Shown: piece after piece, positions 49,166 to 58,017 of the stretch
How the letters are laid out: the number at the start of each line of letters is the position of its first letter
Position numbering within the stretch: the stretch's first letter is position 1
Origin: Pseudomonas eucalypticola
Lineage (GTDB): Bacteria; Pseudomonadota; Gammaproteobacteria; Pseudomonadales; Pseudomonadaceae
Assembly: GCF_013374995.1 (NCBI RefSeq)
Contig: NZ_CP056030.1
Span: 4,310,501 to 4,374,500 of the forward strand
Direction: 5' to 3'
Length of the DNA stretch: 64,000 nucleotides
The notes under the pieces: generated by a model
Told to the model about the DNA's origin: nothing
What the model saw: only the letters and a program-made list of their open reading frames with translations
Databases searched by the model: none
Position numbers and translations under genes: made by a program

Positions 49166-51016
49166 ATGCTTTCCGCACACTCCAAGGCGCATGTGGATTG
49201 CGTCAGCCGTGTCCTTAAAAATGCTGCGCAGCTGCCGCAGTTGCCGGTCCCCGACCTGATTCTCGACTCGTGGCGCCGGTCCATGGAACAGCACCACCTG
49301 GACCCAGGCTCCTTGCAGGGCCCACGCATCCTTTCCCATAACGTGCTGCGCGAATGCCGTGAACGCGCCGAGCTGTTCCTGCGCATCGCCGGCGAGGCAG
49401 TGGCCCGCCTGCACGGCCGCGTGCGCGACGCCGACTACTGCGTGCTGCTCACCGATGCCCAAGGCCGTACCATCGACTACAAGGTGGACAGTGCCATTGC
49501 CAATGACTGCCGAAAGGCGGGGCTGTACTTGGGCACCTGCTGGTCGGAGGGCGAGGAAGGTACCTGTGGCGTGGCCGCGGTACTCACCAGCGGCGTGCCG
49601 GTGACCGTGCACAAGCGCGATCATTTCCGCGCCGCGTTCATTGGCCTGACCTGCTCGGCCGCGCCGGTCTACGACCCCCAGGGCCAACTGCTCGGGGTGC
49701 TGGACGTGTCGGCCGTGCGCTCGCCGGATGAGCGCCGCTCCCAGCACCTGATCCGCCAGCTGGTGGTACAGAGCGCCAAGGACATCGAGCAGGCGTTTTT
49801 CATGAACAGCGCCCAGGGCTATTGGGTATTGCGCGCCCATCACAGCCCAGGCTATGTCGACAGCCAGCCCGACCTGTTGTTCGCCTGGGACGATGACGGC
49901 TGCCTGCAGGCAATGAACCCGGCGGCGCGGCGCTACCTGCTGCACCGCCATGGCCAGGTGCCGGGGCATATCAGCCAGGTCTTCGACCCGGCCTTGCTGC
50001 GCCGGGCCAGCGACCAGTCGCTGTGCCAACTGCACGACCTGCATGCGCGCCTGAGCGCGCCCCGCCGTACGACCCCGCGCGCCCGTGCCAGCCTGGCTCC
50101 GGTAGACATCGACCCGCGCATCGAGCAGAACCTGCGCCTGGCCGTGCGGGTCAAGGACCGCCATCTTCCCGTGCTGATCCAGGGCGAGACCGGCGCAGGC
50201 AAGGAAGTGTTCGCCCGCCAGGTGCACGAAGCAAGCCAACGCAGCGCCCGCCCCTTCGTGGCGGTCAATTGCGCAGCGATCCCCGAAGGGCTGATCGAAA
50301 GCGAGCTGTTTGGCTACCGTCCCGGTGCCTTTACCGGCGCGTCGAGCAAAGGCATGCAGGGGCTGCTGCAACAGGCCGACGGCGGCACCCTGTTCCTCGA
50401 CGAAATAGGTGACATGCCACTGGCTTTGCAAACCCGCCTGTTGCGGGTGCTGGCAGAAGGCGAAGTGGTACCGTTGGGCGCATCACAGCGCAAGGCCGTG
50501 GACATTCAAGTGATCTGCGCCACCCACCGCGACCTGGAAGCGCTGGTGGCGCTGGGCAGTTTTCGCGAGGACTTGTACTTTCGCCTGGGCGGCGCGCGGT
50601 TCCAGCTGCCACCCCTGCGCGAGCGCACTGATCGGCTGACCCTGATCGGGCGCATCCTGCAGGAGGAAAGCGCTGGCGTGCAGTTGAGCGACGCCGTGCT
50701 GGAGCGGCTGCTGGGGTACCGCTGGCCCGGCAACGTGCGACAACTGCGGCATGTACTGCGCTATGCCTGCGCGGTATGCGAGGGCGACCAGGTGTTGCTC
50801 GAGCACCTGCCCGAACCGCTGGCAACGGGGGACAGCACTCAGGACCAACACGCCCCGACTGCCGCCAGCCCTGAACGCCAGGCACTGCTGGACGCGCTGA
50901 TTCGCCACCGCTGGAAGCCGCTGCCCGCCGCCAGGGCGCTGGGAATTTCGCGGGCTACGCTGTACCGGCGCGTGCATCAGCACGGGATTGAAATGCCGGG
51001 TCGAAGCGCGCCATAA
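49166..51016 (+). CDS. acoR: Sigma-54-dependent acetoin regulator AcoR
   Basis: A 616-residue activator. N-terminal GAF-type sensing domain (SWRRSMEQHHLDPG, GTCWSEGEEGTCGVAAVLTSG, DVSAVRSPDERRSQHLIRQLV), then an AAA+ domain with Walker A GETGAGKE, GAFTGA (sigma-54 contact) and Walker B GTLFLDEIGD, then a Fis-type helix-turn-helix AARALGISRATLYRRVHQHG. It should sense acetoin and open the promoter at 48922 for acoXABC. Divergent, 282 bases from acoX. GGAG precedes the ATG. All activator motifs are intact. Confidence 0.95.
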   Translation: MLSAHSKAHVDCVSRVLKNAAQLPQLPVPDLILDSWRRSMEQHHLDPGSLQGPRILSHNVLRECRERAELFLRIAGEAVARLHGRVRDADYCVLLTDAQGRTIDYKVDSAIANDCRKAGLYLGTCWSEGEEGTCGVAAVLTSGVPVTVHKRDHFRAAFIGLTCSAAPVYDPQGQLLGVLDVSAVRSPDERRSQHLIRQLVVQSAKDIEQAFFMNSAQGYWVLRAHHSPGYVDSQPDLLFAWDDDGCLQAMNPAARRYLLHRHGQVPGHISQVFDPALLRRASDQSLCQLHDLHARLSAPRRTTPRARASLAPVDIDPRIEQNLRLAVRVKDRHLPVLIQGETGAGKEVFARQVHEASQRSARPFVAVNCAAIPEGLIESELFGYRPGAFTGASSKGMQGLLQQADGGTLFLDEIGDMPLALQTRLLRVLAEGEVVPLGASQRKAVDIQVICATHRDLEALVALGSFREDLYFRLGGARFQLPPLRERTDRLTLIGRILQEESAGVQLSDAVLERLLGYRWPGNVRQLRHVLRYACAVCEGDQVLLEHLPEPLATGDSTQDQHAPTAASPERQALLDALIRHRWKPLPAARALGISRATLYRRVHQHGIEMPGRSAP

Positions 51017-51040
51017 AGTTTCGCCGATGAGGTAGATGCT

Positions 51041-51082
51041 TCCCGAGCTTCGCCCGGTCCAACAGGGCGGCGAAGCTCGGGA
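51041..51082. repeat. Perfect 14-bp stem hairpin, TTCCCGAGC-type element
   Basis: TCCCGAGCTTCGCC (51041-51054) and GGCGAAGCTCGGGA (51069-51082) are perfect reverse complements with a 14-base loop. It lies between the convergent acoR and MRJP-like genes and can serve as a terminator for both. The same arm sequence occurs at 6435-6513 and, in part, at 28596-28621. Confidence 0.7.
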
Positions 51083-51087
51083 GGTGG

Positions 51088-52218
51088 TCAGGCGTGGTCC
51101 AGCGGCGACGGCTTGGCGTCGATGCGGATTTTGTACAGGTGCACCGGGTACTGCACAGTCGACGGCTTGCCGCCCGTGGTCGCCGGGGTGCGGTTGATTT
51201 GCGCGGCCGGCAGGTACAGGTAGCCGTCCTGAATCCATAGGGCGTCGACCCACACCAGGCGCGGGTCGGCTACCACCGTGGTCACGGTCTTGTCCGGGGC
51301 GATACGCTTGACGCTGCGGGTGTTGACGTCCGAGGCGTAGATATTGCCTGCGGCATCGATGGCGGTGCCGCCCGTGCTCCAGGTGTCGAGCCAATGCTCG
51401 GCATGCTCGGCCACCTGCGCCGGGGGCAACGCGGGATCATCGACGTAGCGGGTGGCGATACGCGCCAACGGTCCGGGAATGGCCTGGTAATACAGGTACT
51501 CGCCGTCCGGCGATACCTCCAGCTGGTCCAGGCCCACGCGTTTTTCTTCGCCATTGGGAATGAACAACTTGTTGCCATCGGCATACATGGGTAGGTGGTC
51601 GATGGACAACGGGTGGTTTTCAAGCAGCGTGCGCGCCTTGCCGCTGTCCAGGTCCAGCACCACCAGGCGCACGGCGCCCGGGTCGGTGAGGTAGGCCAGG
51701 CGGCCATGGAAACGCACGTCGTCGAAGTAGCTGTTGTCCTTCTGCACCGCACCTTCGAGGCTGTACACCTTGTCGACCTGGTTGGTGGCCAGGTCGATGC
51801 GCACCAGTTTGCCGGCGCCCTGCACCGCATGGGCGCCAGTATTGATGCCGGTATTGCCCGCGTCCACCGCCCACAACTTGCCGTCCGGCCCCACGCGCAG
51901 GGCGTTCACATGCAGAAAGTGCTGGCCCGGTTCGGCCACGTTCCAGGTGTTCCAACGGGCATCCGGGTAGGGGTGCAACTGCCCATCCTTGCCGACCTCG
52001 GCCAACGACATGCCCGGCCCCTCTGACTGGGTCAGCGACACGAAGGTGCGACCGTCGGCGGTGACCGCGGCGCCATTCCAGATGTGCGCCGAGGTCGCCA
52101 CTTCCATCAGGCGGCTGTCTGGCTGGGTAGGCAGGGTGGGAGGCAGGGTGTCCTTGGCGACAGCGGCCAGGGGGCACAGCAACGAAATGGCGAGCAACAG
52201 GGGTCTTTTCAACGGCAT
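51088..52218 (-). CDS. Exported yellow/major royal jelly-like protein (SMP-30-like propeller)
   Basis: A 376-residue protein with a signal peptide (LLLAISLLCPLAAVAKD). The mature part is a beta-propeller of the MRJP/yellow family: VSLTQSEGPGMSLAEVG, LWAVDAGNTGI, KLVRIDLATNQV, FDDVRFHGRLAYLTDPG, DQLEVSPDGEYLYYQAIPGPL, and TWSTGGTAIDAAGNIYASDVNTRSVKRI. Bacterial members are uncharacterised lactonase-like proteins. ATG 52218 has GGAG at 8 bases; a GTG six bases earlier is less likely. Monocistronic. Confidence 0.82.
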   Translation of the reverse strand: MPLKRPLLLAISLLCPLAAVAKDTLPPTLPTQPDSRLMEVATSAHIWNGAAVTADGRTFVSLTQSEGPGMSLAEVGKDGQLHPYPDARWNTWNVAEPGQHFLHVNALRVGPDGKLWAVDAGNTGINTGAHAVQGAGKLVRIDLATNQVDKVYSLEGAVQKDNSYFDDVRFHGRLAYLTDPGAVRLVVLDLDSGKARTLLENHPLSIDHLPMYADGNKLFIPNGEEKRVGLDQLEVSPDGEYLYYQAIPGPLARIATRYVDDPALPPAQVAEHAEHWLDTWSTGGTAIDAAGNIYASDVNTRSVKRIAPDKTVTTVVADPRLVWVDALWIQDGYLYLPAAQINRTPATTGGKPSTVQYPVHLYKIRIDAKPSPLDHA

Positions 52219-52378
52219 GGGCACTGCTCCGGCTTGTTGTTATAGGTGTTGACCGGGAGTATTGCCGGGGCATTCATTCGAATCCATTTGCAAGTTTTCA
52301 AGGAATCTTTCCTCTTGGGAATGAGTGACCTCCGTTGGAAAAGGGGATGAATGGATGGTTCCGAGCGACGTAAACACG

Positions 52379-52442
52379 CCGGCCGCGCGATCAGGGCCAT
52401 GCTTGCACCGAGCGTGCAGCATTAACCTGATGGCGCGGCCGG
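52379..52442. terminator. Long hairpin downstream of small acidic gene 1
   Basis: 52379-52395 (CCGGCCGCGCGATCAGG) and 52426-52442 (CCTGATGGCGCGGCCGG) pair at 16 of 17 positions; the loop contains a second smaller inverted repeat (GCTTGCAC/GTGCAGC). It starts 7 bases after the stop at 52449 and probably ends that transcript. Confidence 0.65.
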
Positions 52443-52448
52443 GCGGCG

Positions 52449-52607
52449 CTACTTGTCCTTAGCCTTGTCCTTGGCCGGGTTATCGATGGGTGGTGGATGG
52501 GGTGGGTCGGTCGCTGGGTCGTTGACATCCGGCGAGTCCGGATCAAAGCCCAGATCCTCGTCCTTGCCGCTGGAGGTGTCGGTGGGTGCCTTGGAATCAC
52601 TAGTCAT
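52449..52607 (-). CDS. Small acidic Pro/Asp-rich protein 1
   Basis: A 52-residue protein MTSDSKAPTDTSSGKDEDL... with DPDSPDVNDPATDPPHPPP and a basic tail AKDKAKDK. A perfect AAAGGAG ribosome site precedes the ATG by 6 bases, and a strong hairpin follows the stop, so it is very likely a real gene. The chain is charged, without hydrophobic core, and should be disordered. No function is known. It resembles the 68-residue protein at 56304 in composition and in the DPDxP repeats. Confidence 0.7.
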   Translation of the reverse strand: MTSDSKAPTDTSSGKDEDLGFDPDSPDVNDPATDPPHPPPIDNPAKDKAKDK

Positions 52608-52779
52608 TCGGTGCTCCTTTAACCATGAACACGGAAATACCCGCGCCTGAGGGTTGGAAGCACACGCCTCCGGCGAGTGCCGCCCGTATGACAGACGGTC
52701 ACGTAGCACCCTGCGTGCTGTACTGAATGGAAAGATACTATAGTTAAGAATCTTGCCAATGATTAACCTGGAGTCATGA

Positions 52780-53691
52780 ATGAGCAACACCCAGGATCTG
52801 GGTTTTTTCCACCTGCTGGCCAAACAGGGAAGCCTGGTCGCCACCGCCCGAGAGCTCGGCGTGACCCCGCCCGCCGTGAGCAAACGCCTGGCCGCGCTGG
52901 AGGCGAGGCTGGGCGTACGCCTGGTCAACCGCACCACCCGCTCCATGAGCCTGACCCCGGAGGGCGAACTGTACTACGCCCACGTCGCGCGAATTCTGGC
53001 GCAGGTCGAGGAAGCCGAACAATTGGTCAGCAGCACCCGCGCCAGCCCCAAGGGCCTGATCCGCGTCAACGCCTCGCTGGGCTTTGGCCGCCGCCATCTC
53101 GGGCCGGCGCTGGCCGCCTTTTATGCCCTGTACCCCGAGGTCGAAATCCAACTGGAGATCAGTGACCACCCCCTGGACCTGGCCACCCACGGTTTCGACC
53201 TGGGCATTCGCTTCGGCACCTTGCCGGACGCCGCCTTCCACGCCCGCAAGATTGCCTCCAACCGTCGCCTGCTGTGCGCCTCGCCGTTGTACCTGGACAA
53301 GCACGGCACACCCCGGACACTGGCCGACCTGCAACGCCACCAGTGCATCTTCATCCGCCAGAACGAAGCACCCTATGGGGTGTGGAGCTTCAGCAACGGC
53401 GGTCGCACCGACAACATCAAGGTCCATGGGGCGCTAGGCTCCAACGACGGGGAAGTGGCGTTGAACTGGGCGCTGGAGGGCCATGGCCTGCTGCTGCGCG
53501 CCGAGTGGGATATCGCCCGGTACGTGCGCAGTGGGCGGTTGCGCCTGGTGATGCAGGACCATACCCCTACCCGCGCGGATGTCTATGCCGTGTACCCTCA
53601 GCAACTGCACTTGTCCGCCCGGGTACGCAGCCTGATCGACTTCCTCATCGAGCGCTTCGAGCACCTTGATAATATTGCGGATCAGCCGTAG
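52780..53691 (+). CDS. LysR-family regulator (D-malate/tartrate type)
   Basis: A 303-residue regulator. LGFFHLLAKQGSLVATARELGVTPPAVSKRLAALEARLGVRLVNRTTRSM is the LysR helix-turn-helix; the rest is the effector domain (IQLEISDHPLDLATHGFDLGIRFG). It has the features of the DmlR/TtuA group that control tartrate or D-malate genes, and lies next to dctA and a tartrate dehydrogenase gene. Its 3' end overlaps that of dctA by 47 bases on opposite strands, an unusual tail-to-tail arrangement that could cause antisense interference. Confidence 0.87.
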   Translation: MSNTQDLGFFHLLAKQGSLVATARELGVTPPAVSKRLAALEARLGVRLVNRTTRSMSLTPEGELYYAHVARILAQVEEAEQLVSSTRASPKGLIRVNASLGFGRRHLGPALAAFYALYPEVEIQLEISDHPLDLATHGFDLGIRFGTLPDAAFHARKIASNRRLLCASPLYLDKHGTPRTLADLQRHQCIFIRQNEAPYGVWSFSNGGRTDNIKVHGALGSNDGEVALNWALEGHGLLLRAEWDIARYVRSGRLRLVMQDHTPTRADVYAVYPQQLHLSARVRSLIDFLIERFEHLDNIADQP

Positions 53692-54958
53692 GAACGTCGG
53701 TCGGCCCCTGCTGCCCGTTCAACGCCCGGTCGAGGGCAGCGGTGTCCAGGGCCCCCACCCATCTGGCGATGGCCAGCGTACCCACGCCGTTGCCGATGGT
53801 ATTAGTGATGGCCCGGGCCTCGGACATGAAGCGGTCGACACCCAGCAGCAGCACCATGCCCGCGACGGGAATGGTACCGAGCGACGCCAGCGTCGCGGCT
53901 AGAATGATGAAGCCCGAGCCGCTCACCCCGGCGGAACCCTTGGACGTGAACATCAGCACTGCCAGCACGATCAACTGGTCGGTCAGGGTCAGCGGCGTAT
54001 TGGTGGCCTGGGCAATGAAGATGGCCGCGATGGTGTAGTAGATCGCCTGGCCGTCCGGGTTGAAGCTCAGGCCCGCGGGAATCATCATGCCTGCCACCGA
54101 CTTGGAACACCCTGCCCGCTCCATCTTGGTGATCATTTGCGGCAGCACCGACTCGGATGAACTGGTGCCCAGCACCGTGAACAGTTCTTCTTTGATGTAG
54201 CGCAGGAACTTCCACAGGCTGAAGCCGCTGTAGCGGCAGATCGGCCCCAGCACGCAGACCACGAACACCGCGCAGGTGAGGTAGACGCACGCCATCAATT
54301 TGCCCAGGGAGAACATCGAACCGAAGCCGTAGGTCCCGATGGTGAAGGCAATGGCCCCGAAAGCCCCCAAGGGTGCCAGGCGCATCACCATGTTGACGAT
54401 GTTGAACATGCCCCGCATGAGGCTGTCGACCACGTCGATGAACACCTTCGCCCGCGGGCCGGCATTGGCCAGGGCAACGCCCAGCAGGATGGAAAACAGC
54501 AGGATCTGCAGGACGTTGCCCTTGGCGAATGCGTCGACGATGGTGTCGGGAATGATGCTGAGGATGAAATCCATGAACGAATGGTGCGGTGCCTGGCTGG
54601 TGTAGGTGGCGATGCTGGAGGTATCCAGCGCCTTGGGGTCGACGTTCATGCCGGCGCCGGGCTTGACCAGGTCCACCACGATCAGGCCGATGGCCAGCGC
54701 CAGGGTCGACACCACCTCGAAGTAAAGCAGCGCACGCACGCCCACGCGGCCCAGTTCCTTCATGTTTTCCATGCGTGCGATACCGCTGACCACGGTGAGG
54801 AAAATCACTGGTGCCAGCAGCATCTTGATCAGTTTGATGAAGCCGTCACCGATGGGTTTGAGTGCGGTGCCGGTCTCGGGGAACACCACGCCGACCACGG
54901 CGCCGAGAACCACGGCGATCAGCACTTGTACGTACAGCTTGCCGAGTATGCGTTTCAT
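53645..54958 (-). CDS. dctA: C4-dicarboxylate:H+/Na+ symporter DctA
   Basis: A 437-residue inner-membrane transporter of the DAACS family. LYVQVLIAVVLGAVVGVVFPE, GDGFIKLIKMLLAPVIFLTVVSGIA, TSSSESVLPQMITKMERAGCSKSVAGMMIPAGLSFNPDGQAIY and SKGSAGVSGSGFIILAATL are diagnostic of DctA. It takes up succinate, fumarate, malate and possibly tartrate. It precedes (same strand, 96 bases downstream of) the tartrate/D-malate dehydrogenase gene, which suggests a transport-plus-oxidation operon. Confidence 0.94.
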   Translation of the reverse strand: MKRILGKLYVQVLIAVVLGAVVGVVFPETGTALKPIGDGFIKLIKMLLAPVIFLTVVSGIARMENMKELGRVGVRALLYFEVVSTLALAIGLIVVDLVKPGAGMNVDPKALDTSSIATYTSQAPHHSFMDFILSIIPDTIVDAFAKGNVLQILLFSILLGVALANAGPRAKVFIDVVDSLMRGMFNIVNMVMRLAPLGAFGAIAFTIGTYGFGSMFSLGKLMACVYLTCAVFVVCVLGPICRYSGFSLWKFLRYIKEELFTVLGTSSSESVLPQMITKMERAGCSKSVAGMMIPAGLSFNPDGQAIYYTIAAIFIAQATNTPLTLTDQLIVLAVLMFTSKGSAGVSGSGFIILAATLASLGTIPVAGMVLLLGVDRFMSEARAITNTIGNGVGTLAIARWVGALDTAALDRALNGQQGPTDVPTADPQYYQGARSAR

Positions 54959-55054
54959 GATGACTGGCCCTGATTGTTATTGTTGTCAGGAGGTGCCCGG
55001 CAGCGCGGCCTGGGGCGGCCGCGCGCCGTGGCGGTGTGTCGCGCAATTGATGGG

Positions 55055-56113
55055 TCAGCGGTTGAGCAGGTCGAGCACCGCGTCGGTCACCTGCCGAGTC
55101 GTGGCTGTGCCGCCCAGGTCAGGCGTGTGCACACCCGCTTCCGTCACTGCTTCGATCGCCGACATCAGTTGCCGCGCGGCCTGCACCTCGCCCAGGTGCT
55201 CGAGCATCATGGCCGCGGTCCAGAATGTGGCGATGGGGTTGGCCACCCCCTTGCCGGTGATGTCGAAGGCCGACCCGTGGATAGGCTCGAACATGGAGGG
55301 AAATTGCTTGCCAGGGTTGAGGTTGGCGGTGGGCGCGATGCCCAGGCTGCCAGACAAGGCCGCGGCCAGGTCGGAGAGGATATCGGCGTGCAGGTTGGTG
55401 GCCACGATGACATCCAGCGTTCCGGGCTTGAGCACCATGCGGGTGGTGACCGCATCCACCAGTTCCTTGTCGATGCGCACGTCGGGAAAGTCCTTGGCCA
55501 CCTCGTGGAACACTTCGTCCCAGAGCACCATGCCGTGGCGCTGCGCGTTGGATTTGGTCACCAGGGTCAATTGCTTGCGGGGCCGGGTGCGTGCCAGTTC
55601 GAAGGCGAAGCGGTGAATGCGTTCCACCCCGACGCGGGTGAACACCGACACCTCGGTGGCCACTTCTTCCGGCAAGCCACGGTGAACACGGCCGCCGTTG
55701 CCCGAATACTCGCCCTCGGAGTTTTCGCGGATCACTACCCAGTCGATGTCCTGGCCGTTGTGCAGCGGGCTCTTGACCCCAGGCAGCACGCGCGCCGGGC
55801 GCACGTTGGCATATTGGTCGAAGCCTTGGCAGATGGGCAGGCGCAGCCCCCATAGCGACACATGGTCGGGCACATTGAGCGCGCCCACGGCGCCGAAGAA
55901 GATCGAATCGAAGGTTTTCAGTTCCTCCAGGCCCCCGTCAGGGATGTAGTGACCGTGCTTGACGAAGTTGTCGGAGTTCCAGTCGAAATGCTTGAAGTCC
56001 AGGGCAAAGCTGCCCGATCGCCTGGCCAGCGCCTCAAGGACCTCAACGCCTGCCGCGATCACTTCCACGCCAATGCCATCACCCGGAACCGCAGCAATTC
56101 TGTAGGTATTCAT
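55055..56113 (-). CDS. Tartrate/D-malate dehydrogenase (beta-decarboxylating)
   Basis: A 352-residue NAD-dependent enzyme of the isocitrate/isopropylmalate/tartrate dehydrogenase family. IAAVPGDGIGVEVIAAGVEVLE, LWGLRLPICQGFDQYANVRPARVLPGV, VVIRENSEGEYSGNGG and GSLGIAPTANLNPG follow the TtuC/DmlA pattern. It oxidises D-malate to pyruvate or tartrate to oxaloglycolate. GGAG before ATG 56113 sets the start. Upstream of dctA in the same operon, so uptake and first oxidation are encoded together, probably under the LysR regulator at 52780. Confidence 0.9.
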   Translation of the reverse strand: MNTYRIAAVPGDGIGVEVIAAGVEVLEALARRSGSFALDFKHFDWNSDNFVKHGHYIPDGGLEELKTFDSIFFGAVGALNVPDHVSLWGLRLPICQGFDQYANVRPARVLPGVKSPLHNGQDIDWVVIRENSEGEYSGNGGRVHRGLPEEVATEVSVFTRVGVERIHRFAFELARTRPRKQLTLVTKSNAQRHGMVLWDEVFHEVAKDFPDVRIDKELVDAVTTRMVLKPGTLDVIVATNLHADILSDLAAALSGSLGIAPTANLNPGKQFPSMFEPIHGSAFDITGKGVANPIATFWTAAMMLEHLGEVQAARQLMSAIEAVTEAGVHTPDLGGTATTRQVTDAVLDLLNR

Positions 56114-56258
56114 GAGTTGACTCCACCTGTTGTTGTTCGCCTGGACGGGAGGTTGCCCAGGGGGTGGAGGGACTATAGGGAACCGTGGGGCCGAGGGGGT
56201 TAACCTTGGTTTACTACATAGGTGAATCAGATTCAGCAATGTGATATCGAAGCCCGCT

Positions 56259-56286
56259 GGCAGCCCGCGTCGCGGACGCGGTTGCC
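56259..56286. terminator. Hairpin downstream of small acidic gene 2
   Basis: GGCAGCCCGCGTC and GACGCGGTTGCC pair over 12 bases with one bulge and a GCG loop, 17 bases after the stop of the 68-residue acidic protein. The next gene in the transcribed direction is the tartrate dehydrogenase operon, so it separates two units. Confidence 0.55.
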
Positions 56287-56303
56287 AGGGAGCGGGTCAG
56301 CGG

Positions 56304-56510
56304 CTAGCGCAATTGGTCATCCGACAATGGGCTCTGCTGGTCGGGGGCGGGTACCTCGGTGCTTGGCGGTTCGTCCCCGTCTTCTGGCTGGTCGGGCTGC
56401 TTCAAAGGGTCCAGGTCGTTGGGGTCGTCAGGGTCCAGGGACGGCTCATCCGTGCCCGGCTCGACGGTTTGCCCATGAATCTCTTGCTGAAAATCCGATT
56501 CGGTAGACAT
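56304..56510 (-). CDS. Small acidic Pro/Asp-rich protein 2
   Basis: A 68-residue protein MSTESDFQQEIHGQTVEPG..., then LDPDDPNDLDPLKQPDQPED and EVPAPDQQSPLSDDQLR. TGAGGTG lies 4-10 bases before ATG 56510. No hydrophobic core; predicted disordered and highly acidic. It resembles the 52-residue protein at 52449 in DPDxP repeats, but the two are not clear sequence homologues along the whole length. Both are monocistronic and followed by hairpins. Function unknown. Confidence 0.62.
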   Translation of the reverse strand: MSTESDFQQEIHGQTVEPGTDEPSLDPDDPNDLDPLKQPDQPEDGDEPPSTEVPAPDQQSPLSDDQLR

Positions 56511-56777
56511 AAACACCTCACTGCTGGGGCCCGGAGTTTCCAGGCCATTTCATTTTGAGGTCGGGTGGCGGTGGGGGGTGCTGCCCGTGCGACAGGCGGT
56601 GTGGCCGCAAGCGTACTGCTGGCGTGAGGGGCGGCGATGATCATGATCGCCGTGCTGCTGGGAGGTGAGCGGTTGCTCGGCTGATGCCCCTTCATCGCTC
56701 AAGAAGCAAAACGGTGGCGTTTCGCCAAGTCACTGCCATTCTTATCAGCTCACGCCCCCGCCCCGAGGAATCAACGC

Positions 56778-57608
56778 ATGCACTCGATCACGACCAAAGA
56801 CGGTACCGTCATTTTCTACAAGGATTGGGGCCCGAAAGACGCCACCCCCGTGGTCTTTCACCACGGCTGGCCCCTGAGCGCAGACGATTGGGACAACCAG
56901 ATGATGTTCTTCCTGCTGAAAGGATACCGGGTCATCGCCCACGACCGTCGCGGGCACGGGCGCTCCAGCCAAACCTGGACCGGCAACGAAATGGACACCT
57001 ACACCGCGGACGTCATCGAGCTGACCGACGCGCTGGACCTCAAGGGCGCGATCCATGTCGGGCACTCCACCGGCGGCGGTGAAGTCGCGCGTTACGCTGC
57101 CCGTGCCACGCCAGGCCGGGTGGCCAAGGCAGTGCTCATCAGCGCTGTGCCGCCGATCATGGTGCAGTCCGAGAAAAACCCGGGCGGCTTGCCCCTGGAG
57201 GTGTTCGACGGTTTCCGCGCCGCGCTGGTCGCCAGCCGCGCCCAGTTCTACCTGGACGTCCCGACAGGGCCGTTTTATGGCTTCAACCGTCCGGGTGCCA
57301 AGGTCTCGCAAGGCGTGATCGAAAACTGGTGGCGCCAGGGCATGATGGGCGGGGCAAAGGCTCACTATGACTGCATCAAGGCTTTTTCGGAGACTGACTT
57401 TACCGAAGACCTGAAAGCCATCGAGGTACCCACCCTGGTCATGCACGGCGAGGATGACCAGATCGTGCCATTCGCGGATTCGGCGCCGCTATCGGCGAAA
57501 TTGCTCAAGCATGGCACCCTCAAAACGTACCCGGGTTTTCCCCATGGGATGCCTACCACCCACGCCGAAACCATCAATGCAGACCTGCTGGCGTTTATCC
57601 AGGGCTGA
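56778..57608 (+). CDS. Alpha/beta hydrolase, non-heme chloroperoxidase/arylesterase type
   Basis: A 276-residue hydrolase. [20 protein letters not shown] is the oxyanion-hole region, [23 protein letters not shown] is typical of the cofactor-free haloperoxidase/arylesterase group, Ser97 in [14 protein letters not shown] is the nucleophile, the Asp lies in HGEDDQIVP and the His in [11 protein letters not shown]. These enzymes hydrolyse aryl esters or lactones and can show perhydrolase activity. No signal peptide, so cytoplasmic. Monocistronic between small genes; substrate unknown. Confidence 0.9.
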   Translation: MHSITTKDGTVIFYKDWGPKDATPVVFHHGWPLSADDWDNQMMFFLLKGYRVIAHDRRGHGRSSQTWTGNEMDTYTADVIELTDALDLKGAIHVGHSTGGGEVARYAARATPGRVAKAVLISAVPPIMVQSEKNPGGLPLEVFDGFRAALVASRAQFYLDVPTGPFYGFNRPGAKVSQGVIENWWRQGMMGGAKAHYDCIKAFSETDFTEDLKAIEVPTLVMHGEDDQIVPFADSAPLSAKLLKHGTLKTYPGFPHGMPTTHAETINADLLAFIQG

Positions 57609-57730
57609 CGAAGGTGCTACGGATGGCCGATCACGGCGCCTTGCCGGTCCGACGAAATGGCCAGTGCGCCTCTATCAAATGTACGCACCAGGGGGCATGA
57701 TTTCAACTTGCCACTACCGAGACCACCATC

Positions 57731-57946
57731 ATGCCGGACAGGCCGATGAAGCTCAGGAGCTGGAACGCGTCATGGAGACTGGTTGGAGACAGCGTGCAGT
57801 GCGCACAGTGTGGAAAGGCGCAGGACAAGCGGTACAGGGACAGGCCTTTCGTGCATGCAGACACCTGCCCTGCCAAAAGCGAGACGGCCCAGCGGCCGTG
57901 GCGCGACCTCCATGACATCCTGCATTCGGTGTTTGGGGCGCAGTGA
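57731..57946 (+). CDS. Small cysteine/histidine protein, possible zinc ribbon
   Basis: A 71-residue protein with Cys-x-x-Cys in SVQCAQCGKAQ and a second His/Cys pair in FVHADTCPAK, which could form one zinc site. The C-terminus RPWRDLHDILHSVFGAQ is helical. ATG 57731 or ATG 57746 (MKLRSWNAS) could be the start; neither has a strong ribosome site. I do not recognise the family. It lies between the hydrolase gene and the AraC regulator. Confidence 0.5.
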   Translation: MPDRPMKLRSWNASWRLVGDSVQCAQCGKAQDKRYRDRPFVHADTCPAKSETAQRPWRDLHDILHSVFGAQ

Positions 57947-58017
57947 GTTGATCGGCAGTGGTAGAATCCCTGCCCACGCCTGGGCGATTGATCGCCAGAC
58001 GGGTAGAACGGTGCCCT

